Of a DNA stretch of 64,000 nucleotides, positions 52,601 to 63,560 are shown one piece after another. The stretch comes from Lepisosteus oculatus (taxonomy: Eukaryota > Chordata > Actinopteri > Semionotiformes > Lepisosteidae). The notes under the pieces are model-generated. The model was not told the DNA's origin and searched no databases. It worked only from the letters and a program-made list of their open reading frames with translations. The DNA lies in contig NC_090716.1 of assembly GCF_040954835.1 (NCBI RefSeq), positions 11,779,275 to 11,843,274 of the forward strand. Reading direction: 5' to 3'. Position numbers and translations under genes: made by a program. How positions within the stretch are numbered: position 1 is the first letter of the stretch; each line of letters starts with the position of its first letter.

Positions 52601-55109
52601 GTGTTTCCATTTATCACTAGTAAACTAAAATACAAAATGATTATGTAAGGAGCTAGAGCACCAAGAGATCAGAATTTGCTTCTTCATGTATATTACACTA
52701 CTTAACCTTTTGAGAGCCTTCTCTTTTTTAAAGTGACTGTAATTTTCCATCCTGGTCGTGGATGGCTGGTGTTTCTGTAGGCTTTCAATGTCTCTTTAAA
52801 GCAGTAGCGACTAAAGAGTGGAGAGAAATAGTTAAGTTGGTCTAATTACGCCATTAATGAGATGATTAAAGTCATTAAGTGCTGAGCTGGAACATAAACC
52901 AGCAGAAGCACACTAGCCCTCCAGGACTGTGATAGGACTGGTTTATAACAACTGTATATACTTGTGAGCATTGCACATAAAATAACACTGACTTACATCC
53001 ATATGATAAGGAGTGTTAACTTCAAGAACCTTAATTTGGATTGTCTAAACACGTGGAATGAATTAGTCCATTAAACATATTCCTTAAACTAGCACTGGCA
53101 TGTGCATATAAGGAGGTTTGTTTGGAGCTCTATGGTTTTAAACTCCAAAGTATACACAGTACGTAAATCTTGTGTGTCTTTTCTTCTGTTTTCATAGATG
53201 CAGTGGACAATCACCGTTCTCTCAGCGATAAGCATGGCCTTGCCGGCAAACGTGAGCTGCAGCTGGAGGATGACATCAAATCAGGTAAGAGGCAGTTCAG
53301 ATACGAGAAAATGTCCGAGAGTTAAAAAAGAAATATGTTCGGTAACTATTTGTTCTTGGCCACAGTTTTAACGTGCATGAACTACAAACATATTGTTATA
53401 GCTATAGGTGGCTATGGAAGTGTCTCTGAGAATCTCCATACAACGGGTAACATCTGGTGTCAACATTTCCAACTTCAAGGCAAGGGGATGTTTGATTGTG
53501 TTTTAAGGGGTCCAGATTCTGTGATCAAAGAAATCGTAAGATTTACCTTAGTTAAGTTCTGGGTAAATCAACAGGGAGACACCATATAGGAGGTTGGTGA
53601 AGCAGTGAAAGGCATCAAAAGGAAGAAGAGAGAGGTGGGGGGAGTGTTCTGTGTTCCAGATCAGACCCTTAAAAACCAGATTGGAGCTAAGTGTTCAGAA
53701 CTTAAGAGAGCTTGCTGAACTCCGATTTCCTGTGTGAGGAATCCGTAGGTTAAAAACAGCCTCTCCTGGTTTGTGGGTGAATTTTAGAATAGAGAAATAG
53801 GTTCCCATTCATTTGGTGGCATCTGGGGATTACAGAGTGAGGGTTTAACTGCAGGTTGTATTCCATATAGATGAGAAGGCAGCTTATCTCTTATTTTGTC
53901 TTTTGTAGGTGTTACATAAGAGTTTGAATAATTGGTAACAGTCTGGGTGGTTAAGACATTAGGCCTCTGGATACCTTATTTGAAAGTTTGTACATAGTGT
54001 GACATAGTGTTGTATGTTTATGTTCTGTGTTGGTTAGAGTGTTTACTGTCATTGCTAATATATATTTAACTAGGTGTGCCTGAATTATTACTCTTTTTAC
54101 CTAAGCTGTGCCAAAGAACAAAGAATTCTGACCCTAACTATACCAACCACATGGGTATCATCCTGACAAAATAATTTACAAGTGGGGGGTTATGATTATT
54201 TAATTTACTTATTGATTAATCCGATCAGTCACTTCGTGAAATTTATTTGGTTTCGTAGCCCCTTATGTGTAACAACATGTTGGTACATTAGGCTGTTTTT
54301 TCCAATGCACAATCCAATGTAGTTTTACTAAAAAGCCTGTAATTCCTCTGTTGTGGAACAGGCATATTCGGAATGTGGAGGACTCCATTCAGTTGAAGCA
54401 TCACCAGTTAGTGTATACCATTGCAGTTAGCGGGAGCAAAACACGATATACTGACAGGGCATTTTCAGTTTTCTGCTCAGCAGTTTTTTTTTCAATTCAC
54501 ACAACAAGTTTATCCAATTTTGCAGGTTCACTAAGAATAAGCGATGAGAATGTAATACGTACTGTGATTGACTTCCTGACTTACCTGAGGCTGAAAGGTA
54601 AGCCCATTATTATCACTTGTAATTAGGACTTCACTGTTCTAGACTAGCTGCAACCAGAAGTGAATTATAGTGTTAAGGTCAGCCACATGACCTGTGCAGA
54701 GCATATTGAGTGAGTGTGCAAATTTCCCAAAAGCAATGACTTGCATAATTTGGGGCAAAACCGATGAACAATAATAATTAAGCAGCATTAGGACAATTAT
54801 TATTACATAATTTTATCCAAAGCAGCTTACATTTGTACTCTTTTATAGAGCTGGGTATATAAATGAATAAAACATTCACAACACATTTAACTGGAAAAAT
54901 GAAATCATAACAACCTGTTTGTTTGTATGAATGTTTCCACATTGTGACAGTTTATAATAGTAAAGGTTATAGCTGTGGGTGAAACACTTGACAAGTTTTG
55001 CCATGTTTTTGGTGTTTTGTTGGCATTTCTCGTCCTCATTCTTTCAGAAATGGGAGCTCTTGACAACTTGCACCCTTCGCTCACGTCAGAAGAGGTCGCT
55101 CAGCCATAG
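46691..55109 (+). CDS. GAL: GAL, preprogalanin (galanin and galanin message-associated peptide)
   Basis: Five coding exons: 46691-46771, 48819-48873, 53198-53284, 54526-54597, 55048-55109; in phase, 118 residues (human 123). Residues 1-23 form a signal peptide (MQKCFGVLCVSLVLCATLSE). After AKEKR, residues 33-61 are mature galanin, starting with the invariant GWTLNSAGYLLGP and ending KHGLA. Gly62-Lys63-Arg64 provides amide donor and cleavage site. Residues 65-118 are GMAP (ELQLEDDIKS..., then VIRTVIDFLTYLRLK). Galanin signals through GPCRs GALR1-3 in neurons and endocrine cells. The galanin sequence is split after the first base of the His14 codon, as in other vertebrates. The 4.3-kb intron 48874-53197 holds a SINE. 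Confidence 0.97.
50829..51190 (+). repeat. tRNA-derived SINE with L2-like tail, copy 4 (full length, sense)
   Basis: The best copy of the family. The tRNA-like head has an A-box (TGGCACAGTGGTTAGC) and a B-box (GGTTCAGTTCT). The body includes GTTCTCCCCATGTGGGTG and CCACAGTCCAAAAACATACT. The 3' part has GGGATAGGCTCTGGCTCC and ends GAAGCGGTTAGAAAATGG, like an L2-type LINE tail. Lies in GAL intron 3. The long reading frames here are repeat artefacts. Confidence 0.85.
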
Positions 55110-55331
55110 CCTGCATGTTGCCCTGTGTAAAGCTGCTGTTCTGGGAGTCCAGACCCTTTGAAATGCTTTTGAGTGAACTCAGATACTCTTGGTGGTCCAG
55201 CTGATTTTTGTTTACACTACTCTTATAATGCCATCTGGTGGTGACTCTTTCATGGTATCTGCTTACTGCTTTCTGTAAGAATATAAATTAACAAGACAAA
55301 GATTTTTTTGTTATAAAACAATGTCTTGTTG

Positions 55332-55337
55332 AATAAA
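55332..55337 (+). promoter_or_regulatory. GAL: GAL poly(A) signal
   Basis: AATAAA 222 bases after the GAL stop (TAG at 55107-55109). It implies a short 3' UTR, as usual for this gene. Confidence 0.75.
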
Positions 55338-55689
55338 CTAGGTAACTGCATTGGTCCTATTTGTCGACAGTATTTCTTTCTATTTAACATGAACTAAAAT
55401 GTCTTTTGAACCCTCAAAAGTGTCAGCTGTCACTTTTCTCTCGTTTTAAATGTGGGCAATGTCAGATGATTAAAAACTGCTGGTTGACCCTGAGGCTGTA
55501 ACTGGGCTTCCACACATCACATGCTTACGCTCAAGGACGATTACAAAATAACACATTTCTTTTTCTGCTTCCTCGAACTTATTTTCAGACGGGGAAACAC
55601 AGAATCCTGAATTAGCAGTTTTTAAGGTTACAAAAGAGGGAGAGTGACTCAGCATCTGCTCCTTTGGTTGTTAGTAACCTGAGGACCTT

Positions 55690-55960
55690 GTATCCATCTT
55701 ATTTCGTGAAATATCCTAGGCAGCCTGCTTGAAGGTGTGGATTGTTACAAACTCCCACAATCCTTTGTCTAAGCCCCTCCCCTTCTTTTAGACCTGATTC
55801 CCCTTGTCTGTGTTTCATTGTTGATCCTGAGGAAGTTCCTTGGTTTAATTTTGCCTTTCAGGATTTTGAATACTTTCATTACGTCTTCTCATAATCTTTC
55901 CTGTTTCATGGCTGAAGAGTTCCTTAACTTAGATGAATTAGCAGGTCTCAACATAAAACA
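55690..55960 (-). repeat. Probable antisense LINE tail fragment
   Basis: Reads like the antisense C-terminal RT tail of fish CR1/L2-like LINEs (CAGGATTTTGAATACTTTCA; GTCTTCTCATAATC; GGCTGAAGAGTTCC). Degraded; same family as the 4800-5240 copy by eye. Confidence 0.45.
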
Positions 55961-56509
55961 ATGTAGTGCCCAGTATGTATTTCTGCTGAGATACGACTTA
56001 CGTTCTCTTCATTTTCATACTTTTCTACTAAGAAAAACAAACTACAGAATTGATCAGAATTGATGGACCTGTCACAGAGGTTAAAATGAGCATTTTGGGA
56101 TAATATCTACAACTTGGGCTAGTACCAGTATCTAAACTTTTATAATTAACAAAGTCAGCACATGAAGTCCTGTGAAGCAAAATCTGAAAAGAATACTGCA
56201 GGGTGTAATCTCTCCTCCGCCCTAATGCCCAGATGTTATGCTGTACAGTGAATTACTAAGCATTTGACACTTCAGATCACCACATATCTCAGGAATGCCT
56301 TGAAGCAATGAGGTGAGTGACATGTCTCAGGTATGGGACAGCTTGATTTGAAGTAGTGAAATGTGCTGTTGAGGAGGACTTATACTCAACATAGAAGTTA
56401 ATTGGTGTACATATTATGTGACATCCTTCACTTTTCTCATCTAACATGCACGGCTCTTGTAGAATACAAAAACATGGATTCTTTCCAAACACCCCCTTGC
56501 ACTTTTATC

Positions 56510-57650
56510 CGGTTGTATTTTAACATGAATGGACTAACTCGCTTAGAGCAAAAAGAACAAAGTACATTTTCATGTCAAACATTGGCCAGTAGGTTATTTA
56601 CATTGATATAATAATTAAATGATATACTGTGAGTGCCTGTAACTCTTAATTTGCACAAATGTTTTGAGGCTAGATCATGTGCATTTATGTCAAAGAACAC
56701 TACAGACCATTTTTTTCACTACAGACCCACAATATGTAATTTAAGTCCATATTTATATATCTACCAATTTTCTAATAAATACCAGACTATTGCAGGGAAA
56801 ACACAGACACATGCACTCACACCAGGGCCAATTTTCCCAGATGCCAATAAACCTACAGTACCAATATGTTTGACCTGTAGGAGGAAACCAGAACACCTGG
56901 CAAAAGCCCAGCAGAACACAGGGAGAACATGCAAGCTCCACACAGACAGCACCCCAGGTCCTGAATTGAATCCAGATCCCAGTGCTGTGAGGCAGCAATG
57001 CTGACCCCTGTGTCACTGTGCTGTCCCGTAATCTAAATCATTTTTACCAACAAAATTCGAGGTTAAAACATTTCTAAAACCAAATATTCCTGACATAATA
57101 ATCCCATTTCCCTTATGAAAATGAAGAAATGTATTTGGATATTTTGCTGGTGTGCTGCTATCGGCTGTGACAAAGGTTAATATTGCATTTCAGCATACTC
57201 GCACACAATAGTGCACAACCCAGCAATGGAACAGACAATTAAAAAACAGTTCATCCTTTTCATTTGGATTTGTCTTGCGTTTTTACATTTCTACTCTTTC
57301 TGAGAAGGCTGCATGAATAAGTATGAAATTTCTACACAAAAATTGTGGAACCTCAAAACTACAGACTTGCTGAATTTCAGATCGTGAACCAGCTCATCCA
57401 AGGTATTAAAAGAACAGACTTCAGAAGCACAGTTTTCCAATACAACCTTTAATCTTGGCAAGATTCAGTTATGATATTTTTACCAAGGAAGGGGCTTTCC
57501 ATCATAGCTCAAAAATCCACCATTTTCCTTCTCGGATAAGCTGGCAATCACTTTGAGAACTGAAGAAATGCTGTCTTCTTTACTCAAAGGAGCCTGTAAA
57601 AACATGCACAAAAACATACTATTTAGTAACCCAGAGTATCATTAATTAAC
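56510..57650. repeat. Segmental duplication, copy A
   Basis: Two blocks, 56510-56763 and 57414-57650, are clearly homologous to 62163-62404 and 62525-62750. The homology covers the last SDR exon and continues into the neighbouring intron (AACATACTATTTAGTAACCC in both) and the 3' flank (ATTGATATAATAATTAAATG in both). The intervening A-only sequence is 57028-57413. Confidence 0.85.
56764..57027 (-). repeat. tRNA-derived SINE with L2-like tail, copy 5 (antisense, internally deleted)
   Basis: Retains CTACCAATTTTCTAAT and then jumps to the middle of the repeat (TATTGCAGGGAAAACACAGA), running to the tRNA-like head at CACTGTGCTGTCCC. It occupies the same insertion site as the copy at 62405. Confidence 0.8.
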
Positions 57651-58325
57651 CATAACTTTTACTTTGATTCACTGACACAGCTACAGTATATGTGTACAAC
57701 GAATTGATTATGATGATTTCTAGATTCTACATTTAAGAATGGATTGTTGTTTTACTTGATTATAAAACAACATACAACAGATGTCATAACTACCAATAAA
57801 AGTTTGTCATGAAAAAGTATGGATTGTGAAAGACAAAAGCCAGCATTTTCCCTTTCTGACTTTATATAACATAAGAGGGAAGGTCAAAAGGTACTATTGT
57901 TTTGAGAATTGTCCACGAGGCGTGCAGTACAAAGGGAGAAGACATAAGTTCAAACACATCCATACTCTTCTGCCCCCACTTCACAAAGCTATGCAAGCCT
58001 TCATCTTGAAGTGATAGTGGATGAACTTTGAGCCTTTCACAGGGTACAGCCCGGACCTCGTTACGATCACTGACGTTCGCAGCTTGCTTCCTCAGCCTGA
58101 GCAGATGAAAGAAAGTCTTAAAATGTCTTCACCAATATCTAAAAGGTCCAAATCATTTCCAAGTGTACTGCTCATGGACGGGGGGTGCGGGGTTCGTATG
58201 TTCTCCCTGGGTTTCTAGGGGTCTCCTCCAGCTGCTCTGGTTTCCCCTGCCAGTCCAAAGCCATACTGGTAGGCTAACTGGCGTCTGGGGAGATCAGCCC
58301 GGGAGCGAGTGCGTGCGTGCGTGTG

Positions 58326-58364
<39 letters not shown>

Positions 58365-61033
58365 CTGCCCTGCGATGGGCTGGCCTCCTGTGCAGGGTGC
58401 GCTCTGCTGTGTGCCCTTTCGCTTGCTCCTGCTCCTCCACAACCCTGAACTGGAGGAAACGGTTAGAAAACGGGAGGGTGGATGTTCATGGACATGAACG
58501 GCTTTTTTGTCACCCACTTTGACGTGGACCAAGGAAACTGGCACGGTAGCCAGTAACTCTCCTGCAAATGCAGCTGAGGCCGCAATCATGCAAGGAGCAG
58601 TGTGACTCATGGTGAGGGCAACAGTCCTCTGAGTCCCCCTGCAGTCCAGGCTTTCCAAAAAAATAAAACGTGTCTTCCCCACGTGCAACACAGACCTTCT
58701 TTATTTGATTCACTTTCATCATTTATGAAGTAACTGAGATCTGACTGTTGCCTCCAATATTCACTGGCTGTGTTTCCATAGGTCTCTCTTAGGTAATGCA
58801 TTACAGTTATTTCAGACAAAAACAAAGATTCCAGTTTTAAGATATACAAGTCCAGTCATGCAACAACACTTGCCTCTGCCCCCCCCATATCAGTGCGGAC
58901 CCAGCCTGGGTGGATGGCTGTGCACAGGATACCGTCTGCCTCTAAATCAACAGCCAGACAGCGAGTCACCATGTTCAGAGCCGCCTGAAGGACGAAAGAA
59001 AACTTGCTGAGAAAGTGATGGAAACGGCAAGTAAGTATGGCTGTGCAAAAGAATTAGAGGCAATTTCACTGGGGTTTTGAAACATAAAACTCACACTTTC
59101 AGGTTTCTTCAGTTCCTACAGTAAATAATCTGGGAAGCAGAAAAAGCCCAAGAATATATAATGAGAAAATACTTGAGCTATATGTGAGTTTCTCACAAAT
59201 TAATTTAGAGGTGGAGTATCAAAGTACAATATTCACAGTAACATAAAATATACTATTCTAGGACCATCTAGAAGCACAGACTCCTTCTACCTTTGATGTT
59301 CTGTAAGGGCAACACTTCAACCCTGCCACAGGCTGGCAGTGCAGTTCAATTGATCCCAGCATGGAGGAGATGTTGATGATGGCTGCTCTGTGGATGCCCA
59401 TTCCTGTGCTCTTTGCTGCAGCTTTTCTCAACAGGGGCAAAAATGCCTACAGGAGAAAAGAACAAGGAAACGTAAAAAAATAAAAGGGAATTTCTGACCG
59501 CCCGTTTTTCTAATTCATATGTTAAAACCACAACCAAGTGGGTCTGTCTCTCTTTTTGATGTGCAGTTTCCAGTCCTACACTTACAACTGTCGAAACGAG
59601 AGTGAAACTGGCCAATTCTAAGATATTACAGTGTGAGAGCTTACTGCAAAACCGTTTAGCTAATTCACTAGAGGTTGAAAGTTAATACACAATTATTCAA
59701 GCATCCCTGAAAAATATGACCTCCAATATTTTTTTAAATGGTTGGATATAAATAAGACCTTTATCCTTTAGTCAAACTCTACTTGAATGTATGAGTGCTT
59801 TGTAAGACCTAAACAAGCATGCAGCACTTTGAAGCACATTTCTTCACACGCATTTACCTTGGTGATCATGAGAGGAGACACAGTATTAGTTTCGAAGTTT
59901 TTCATCATGCCTTCAGCCGTCACCGTCTCAATGTCTCCAGAGATCATAATCCCAGCATTGTTAATCAAGCAGTTCAGCCCTTCGTCTCCAACCAGAGACC
60001 CCACCTCTTGCAAGGCTTTCTCTATGCTCCCTTGGCTGACAACATCTGCCACAGAGAAGAAAAGAAAATTTTGCAAATTACTGGAGAGTATTGTAGAACT
60101 GGTGGAACTGGTTGCATTCATGAACACCACATTTCCTATTCCTCCTGAGAAAGTTGCTATTATCAACCATGTAGTCACACCCTAAGGGATTGTAGACACG
60201 TGGAACTATGTGACTGCACCATTCTAGCTACCAGAGAAGCAGTTCTTGTGATTCTCTCAGGAAATTATGTTTACTTACCAAGAGGTACCACATGTAGACC
60301 TTTGTATTTTTCAGACAGTTCCTTTAGCTCCTGTTTCAGACAAGACATAGAATTAGTCAGTTTCACCAGCTGAAAAATTAACTTTAAAAATGTAACTCTA
60401 CAACGTTAAGTAACTCGACCTGCACTGCAACTTCTGCTAATTAATCTCAGTATTCAGTACACTTGCAGCACAAGTGTTACTCATTTTAAGCTTTTGCCCA
60501 GTTATTAATGTTTTATTCGGTTGTGCAGTAGGAGTTCTATTGTTCTTATTTTATGCAGTTTAATGCACGTTTAAGTTACAGTACGGTATATCGACTTCTC
60601 TGCTTCAGTTTGTAGACGGGTTTACTTTAATAAATACACATTTCCTTGTGTTCCGATCGGTCATACTGGGTCATGTGAGAAGGAAAGAGAGAGAGAAGGA
60701 ATGAAGTGAGGTGGAAATGTGACAGTGAAAAATAACATGCGTGGAAATAATATCCGTCTCCATGCAGGTCCCACCCTCACATGCGGAGTGCTCAACCGCC
60801 AACACACGGCCTCTACAGGTCTACAATAACCCACACTTACGAAATCCGGACACTTACGAAATACATTACGTTTACGTCTGCTGTACCTTGGCTGCTGCCG
60901 GCTCCCGGGCAGTTGCGATTATTTTCAGCGGTCTGTGGTTCCCTGTTACCAGCTGTTTCACCATCTGCAAGCCGAGGCCGCGACCGGCTCCGGTAATGAG
61001 CACCGTGCGGCAGCTCTGAAACTCTGCGCCCAT
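57480..61033 (-). CDS. Short-chain dehydrogenase/reductase, sniffer/C-factor-like, 6 exons, 255 residues
   Basis: Exons 60887-61033, 60279-60330, 59858-60045, 59291-59446, 58874-58984 and 57480-57593 join in phase (768 bases). This is a complete classical SDR, an NAD(P)-dependent oxidoreductase of the Rossmann type, probably cytosolic. Visible motifs: cofactor TGAGRGLG (14-21), NNAG (95-98), catalytic Ser in INISSML (about 156-157), and YRTSK with Tyr177/Lys181. [11 protein letters not shown] (205-216) is the family's C-terminal signature, and the end is GKPLPW. Carbonyl-reductase-type activity is inferred; the substrate is unknown. The start ATG at 61031-61033 has G at -3 and G at +4; the upstream in-frame TTG is not a start. 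The exon 5 donor is GAG|GCAAGT, a GC-AG intron. A tandem partial paralogue lies at 62587. Confidence 0.9.
58176..58482 (+). repeat. tRNA-derived SINE, copy 6 (sense, head missing), carrying a GTGC microsatellite
   Basis: In SDR intron 5. Starts inside the repeat (GTTCGTATGTTCTCCCTGGG) and runs to the L2-like tail (GGAAACGGTTAGAAAACGGG). Positions about 58309-58362 are a GTGC/GTGT tract, an expansion of the short GTG-rich segment seen in copy 4. Apparent frames rich in His-Ala-Arg-Thr are products of this tract. Confidence 0.85.
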
Positions 61034-62586
61034 GGCTGGACCGTCCGCGGACAACCACTGCTTTCTTCACTACTTCAGATGCAGTCCCGCAGCTCTGTAT
61101 TTCAGTATTTTGCACCACCCCCCTCCCCCCCCGATGGTACGTCAGACTGAAAGGGGAGTCGCTGTAATTTTAATTTCGTAACACAGCGTCTTCGTTTGCT
61201 ATGCGCTTAGGCGCTTGTGCCGGTGCGAGTAACACATGCAGACCAGCTTATTCAAATCCAGGGAACTGAAATTTCACCCACCCCCCGTCCATTCAGGACG
61301 GAACACACCGATGGACTTAATAAATGAACAGTATGATCATATATTAGTGACCTGCGAAGCTCAAAATTTAAAACTAGAACCGTTTGGTTTTCAAGAATCA
61401 CAGAAGTTTTTACCACTAGAGAGAAATTAATTTTGCATGAAAGTCTCGAACTGGTAGAAGAGAAACGTCAGTAACGTTTGAGCACTTCTTTTCTTATGAG
61501 CGCCTAAAATGAAAAACAGATGGAAATATACATTTCTAATCACAGATTTCCATAGTGAAAAAACTTGGAAGATGTGTTTTTATAAATAGAAATAACTGGT
61601 GCTTCAACATATACAGTACATCTCTTACAGTTTCTTAATTAGATCTTTAGATGAAAAGATTTTCTAGCTTTTCAGTGAGTCCACTTAAATCAGACTTCTT
61701 GAACTCAGATTCTGAGGCAGACAAAAACTAATAATTTGGTGTGACTGGAACCACAGGGGCACTGTGCAGCCATATGACCTTGGAGTGTTATCTAAAGATG
61801 ACTAGGCGTCTACATGGGGTGGGTTTTGCCTGAACATCCACAGAAACAAGCAGTTGCTTGTGTGTCTCATACCCGTGTTGAAGTACACAATCCCACAGCT
61901 TTGGCCCCATAGTTGGGGTAGACAGCCCGCAGAAACAAGGTCTTTTAAATAGAAGCATGAAACAGAATTCACAGAAGTGCAAATACCGTGTTCCCCTGTC
62001 CAGCACAAAGTACGGCACCGGGACTGGCGGTGATTCTAATGGGCTGTAATGTCGTGTAATGGCACAGAATGGCTGCAATTCTTCAAACCTCCCAGCAGGT
62101 GGCAGCACCTGAGGTCCGTGTGAGTGATTTCAGCTTGGCTAAGAACTGAATCTATCAATCTTATTGACTGGTTGTATTTTAACATGAACTGAATAACTCA
62201 CTTAGAGCAAATAGAACAAAAGTACATTTTCATGTCAAACAGTGCCCAGTAGGCATTTACATTGATATAATAATTAAATGATATATTGTGAGTGCCTCTA
62301 ACTCTTCATTTCCACAAATGTTTTGAGGGTAGATCAAATGCATTTATGTCAAACAACACTTCAAAACCATTTTCTTCCACACAGTATGTAATTTAATTCC
62401 ATCTATGCATCTATTTTCTAACCGCTTAATCCAGTTCAGAGTTGCAGGGGAGCCAGGGCCTATCCCAGCAAGCAAGAGGCACAAAGTGGGGTATATGTTG
62501 GAATGGACACCAAGTCAATCCAGAGCAGACTTCAGAACAGTTTCCCAATACAATCTTTAAAGCTGGGAAGCAACGACTGCAACATT
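61034..62586. other. SDR promoter side and intergenic region
   Basis: The first 120 bases are CpG-containing with C-runs (CCCCCCTCCCCCCCCG at about 61119) and probably hold the SDR promoter; no TATA box is clear. The rest is AT-rich until duplication copy B begins at 62163. No exon is seen. Confidence 0.5.
62405..62529 (-). repeat. tRNA-derived SINE, copy 7 (antisense, tail portion only)
   Basis: Begins CTATTTTCTAACCGCTTAAT with GGGGAGCCAGGGCCTATCCC and stops at AGAGCAGAC, where it fuses to SDR-flank sequence. The head is lost. Confidence 0.8.
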
Positions 62587-62700
62587 TTACCAAGGCAAGG
62601 GTTTTCCATCATAATTCAGAAGATCACCATTTTCCTTCTCAGATAAGTTAGCAATCACTTTGAACAGTGAAGAAATGCTCTCTTCTTTAGTCAAAGGAGC
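62587..62700 (-). CDS. Last exon of a second SDR copy (rest outside window or lost)
   Basis: A 114-base exon of the same length and phase as the last exon of the 57480-61033 gene. It has the same CAG|GCTCCTTTGA acceptor and the same GKPLPW-stop end. About 30 of 37 residues agree (APLTKEESISSLFKVIANLS against [20 protein letters not shown]), and the frame is open, so selection may still act. The preceding exon would be expected to the right; none is visible up to 64000, where SINE and LTR insertions lengthen the intron. It could be a complete paralogue continuing off the edge or an isolated exon relic. Confidence 0.75.
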   Translation of the reverse strand, partial: APLTKEESISSLFKVIANLSEKENGDLLNYDGKPLPW

Positions 62701-63458
62701 CTGTAAAAACATGCACAGAAACATACTATTTAGTAACCCAGAGTATCTCAAAATAACCACACCTGTTGATTTTATTCACTAACACAAAAACAAAAGCTCT
62801 TTGTGAACTATAATTTCGTTATGATGATATTTACAGTCGGATTAAAAAATATTTTTTGTTTTACTTTATTTCTAAATACTGAAAATTCAATTTCCAGCCT
62901 ACATGAGCAAAATATTTCTTTCAGCAACCAGACTCACTCCTGCTATGAAAGAACTCTCAAACTCTGATGTAGGAATTTGATCCAGATTTTAAAAACCCAA
63001 CAATTTATACACAATGTTAAACCAGGGGATAAGACTGAGATCAACAATGATAGAAGGTCCTGAGAAAATTAAGACAACAAACATTCAGGATAGAAAGTAG
63101 AAGACATTTCTTTAAACTATAGTCATAAAGAGTCCAAAATAAACGTCTTAGCTATATTGTTGAATTTAATTCTGGTGGATCCTTTAATAAACTGTTTGAA
63201 ATTTAGGCTACAGGCAAAACAAGATGGGTGGAAGAGCCTCCTCTCATTTGTTAACAATGTTCCACGATGAAGTGTTTTTGAAGGAATCTAATGAAAAGAA
63301 AAACATCTATATTTACACATTAAAGACACTTCACTTACAATTATTTATGAAAAAGTATGGATCATATAACTATAAACCATTTATCCTTTCCGTCTTCATA
63401 AAGGATAAGAGATAACGGGGAAGACATGTTTCAACACTGCTTTGGCTTCTAGCAAAAC
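62701..63458. other. Sequence right of the SDR exon copy
   Basis: The first 50 bases continue the homology to copy A. The rest is AT-rich, probably intron of the second SDR copy. No exon recognised. Confidence 0.45.
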
Positions 63459-63560
63459 TGGCCCTGGTGTGAACGTTGGATTGGCATCCCATCCAGGGTG
63501 TAGCCTGCCTTATGCCCTTTGCTTACCACAATAAGCTCTGGCAGTTAGAAAATGGATGGA
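63459..63560 (+). repeat. tRNA-derived SINE, copy 8 (sense, tail portion)
   Basis: Only the 3' third remains: ACTGGCCCTGGTGTGAACGT, GGCATCCCATCCAGGGTGT and AGTTAGAAAATGGATGGA. It abuts the LTR-like sequence that follows. Confidence 0.75.

Larger units (their letters stand above)
55338..57479. other. Intergenic region between GAL and the SDR gene
   Basis: Contains an antisense LINE tail (about 55690-55960), duplication copy A (from 56510) and a SINE (56764-57027). No gene exon was found on either strand. Confidence 0.6.
62163..62750. repeat. Segmental duplication, copy B
   Basis: Homologous to 56510-57650 but shorter. Block 62163-62404 matches the 3' flank; 62525-62750 matches the last SDR exon and adjoining intron. 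About 390 bases present in copy A are missing here, and the SINE is truncated at the junction. Confidence 0.85.

Noticed and set aside
58215-58691. 158-codon minus-strand frame with His-Ala-Arg-Thr repeats
   Set aside because: Produced by the GTGC microsatellite within a SINE; not a gene.
59787-60185. 132-codon plus-strand frame across SDR exon 3
   Set aside because: Antisense shadow of a well-supported SDR exon.
61034-61054. N-terminal extension of the SDR beginning at an upstream in-frame TTG
   Set aside because: Not an ATG; the ATG at 61031-61033 has a strong initiation context and gives the usual family start.
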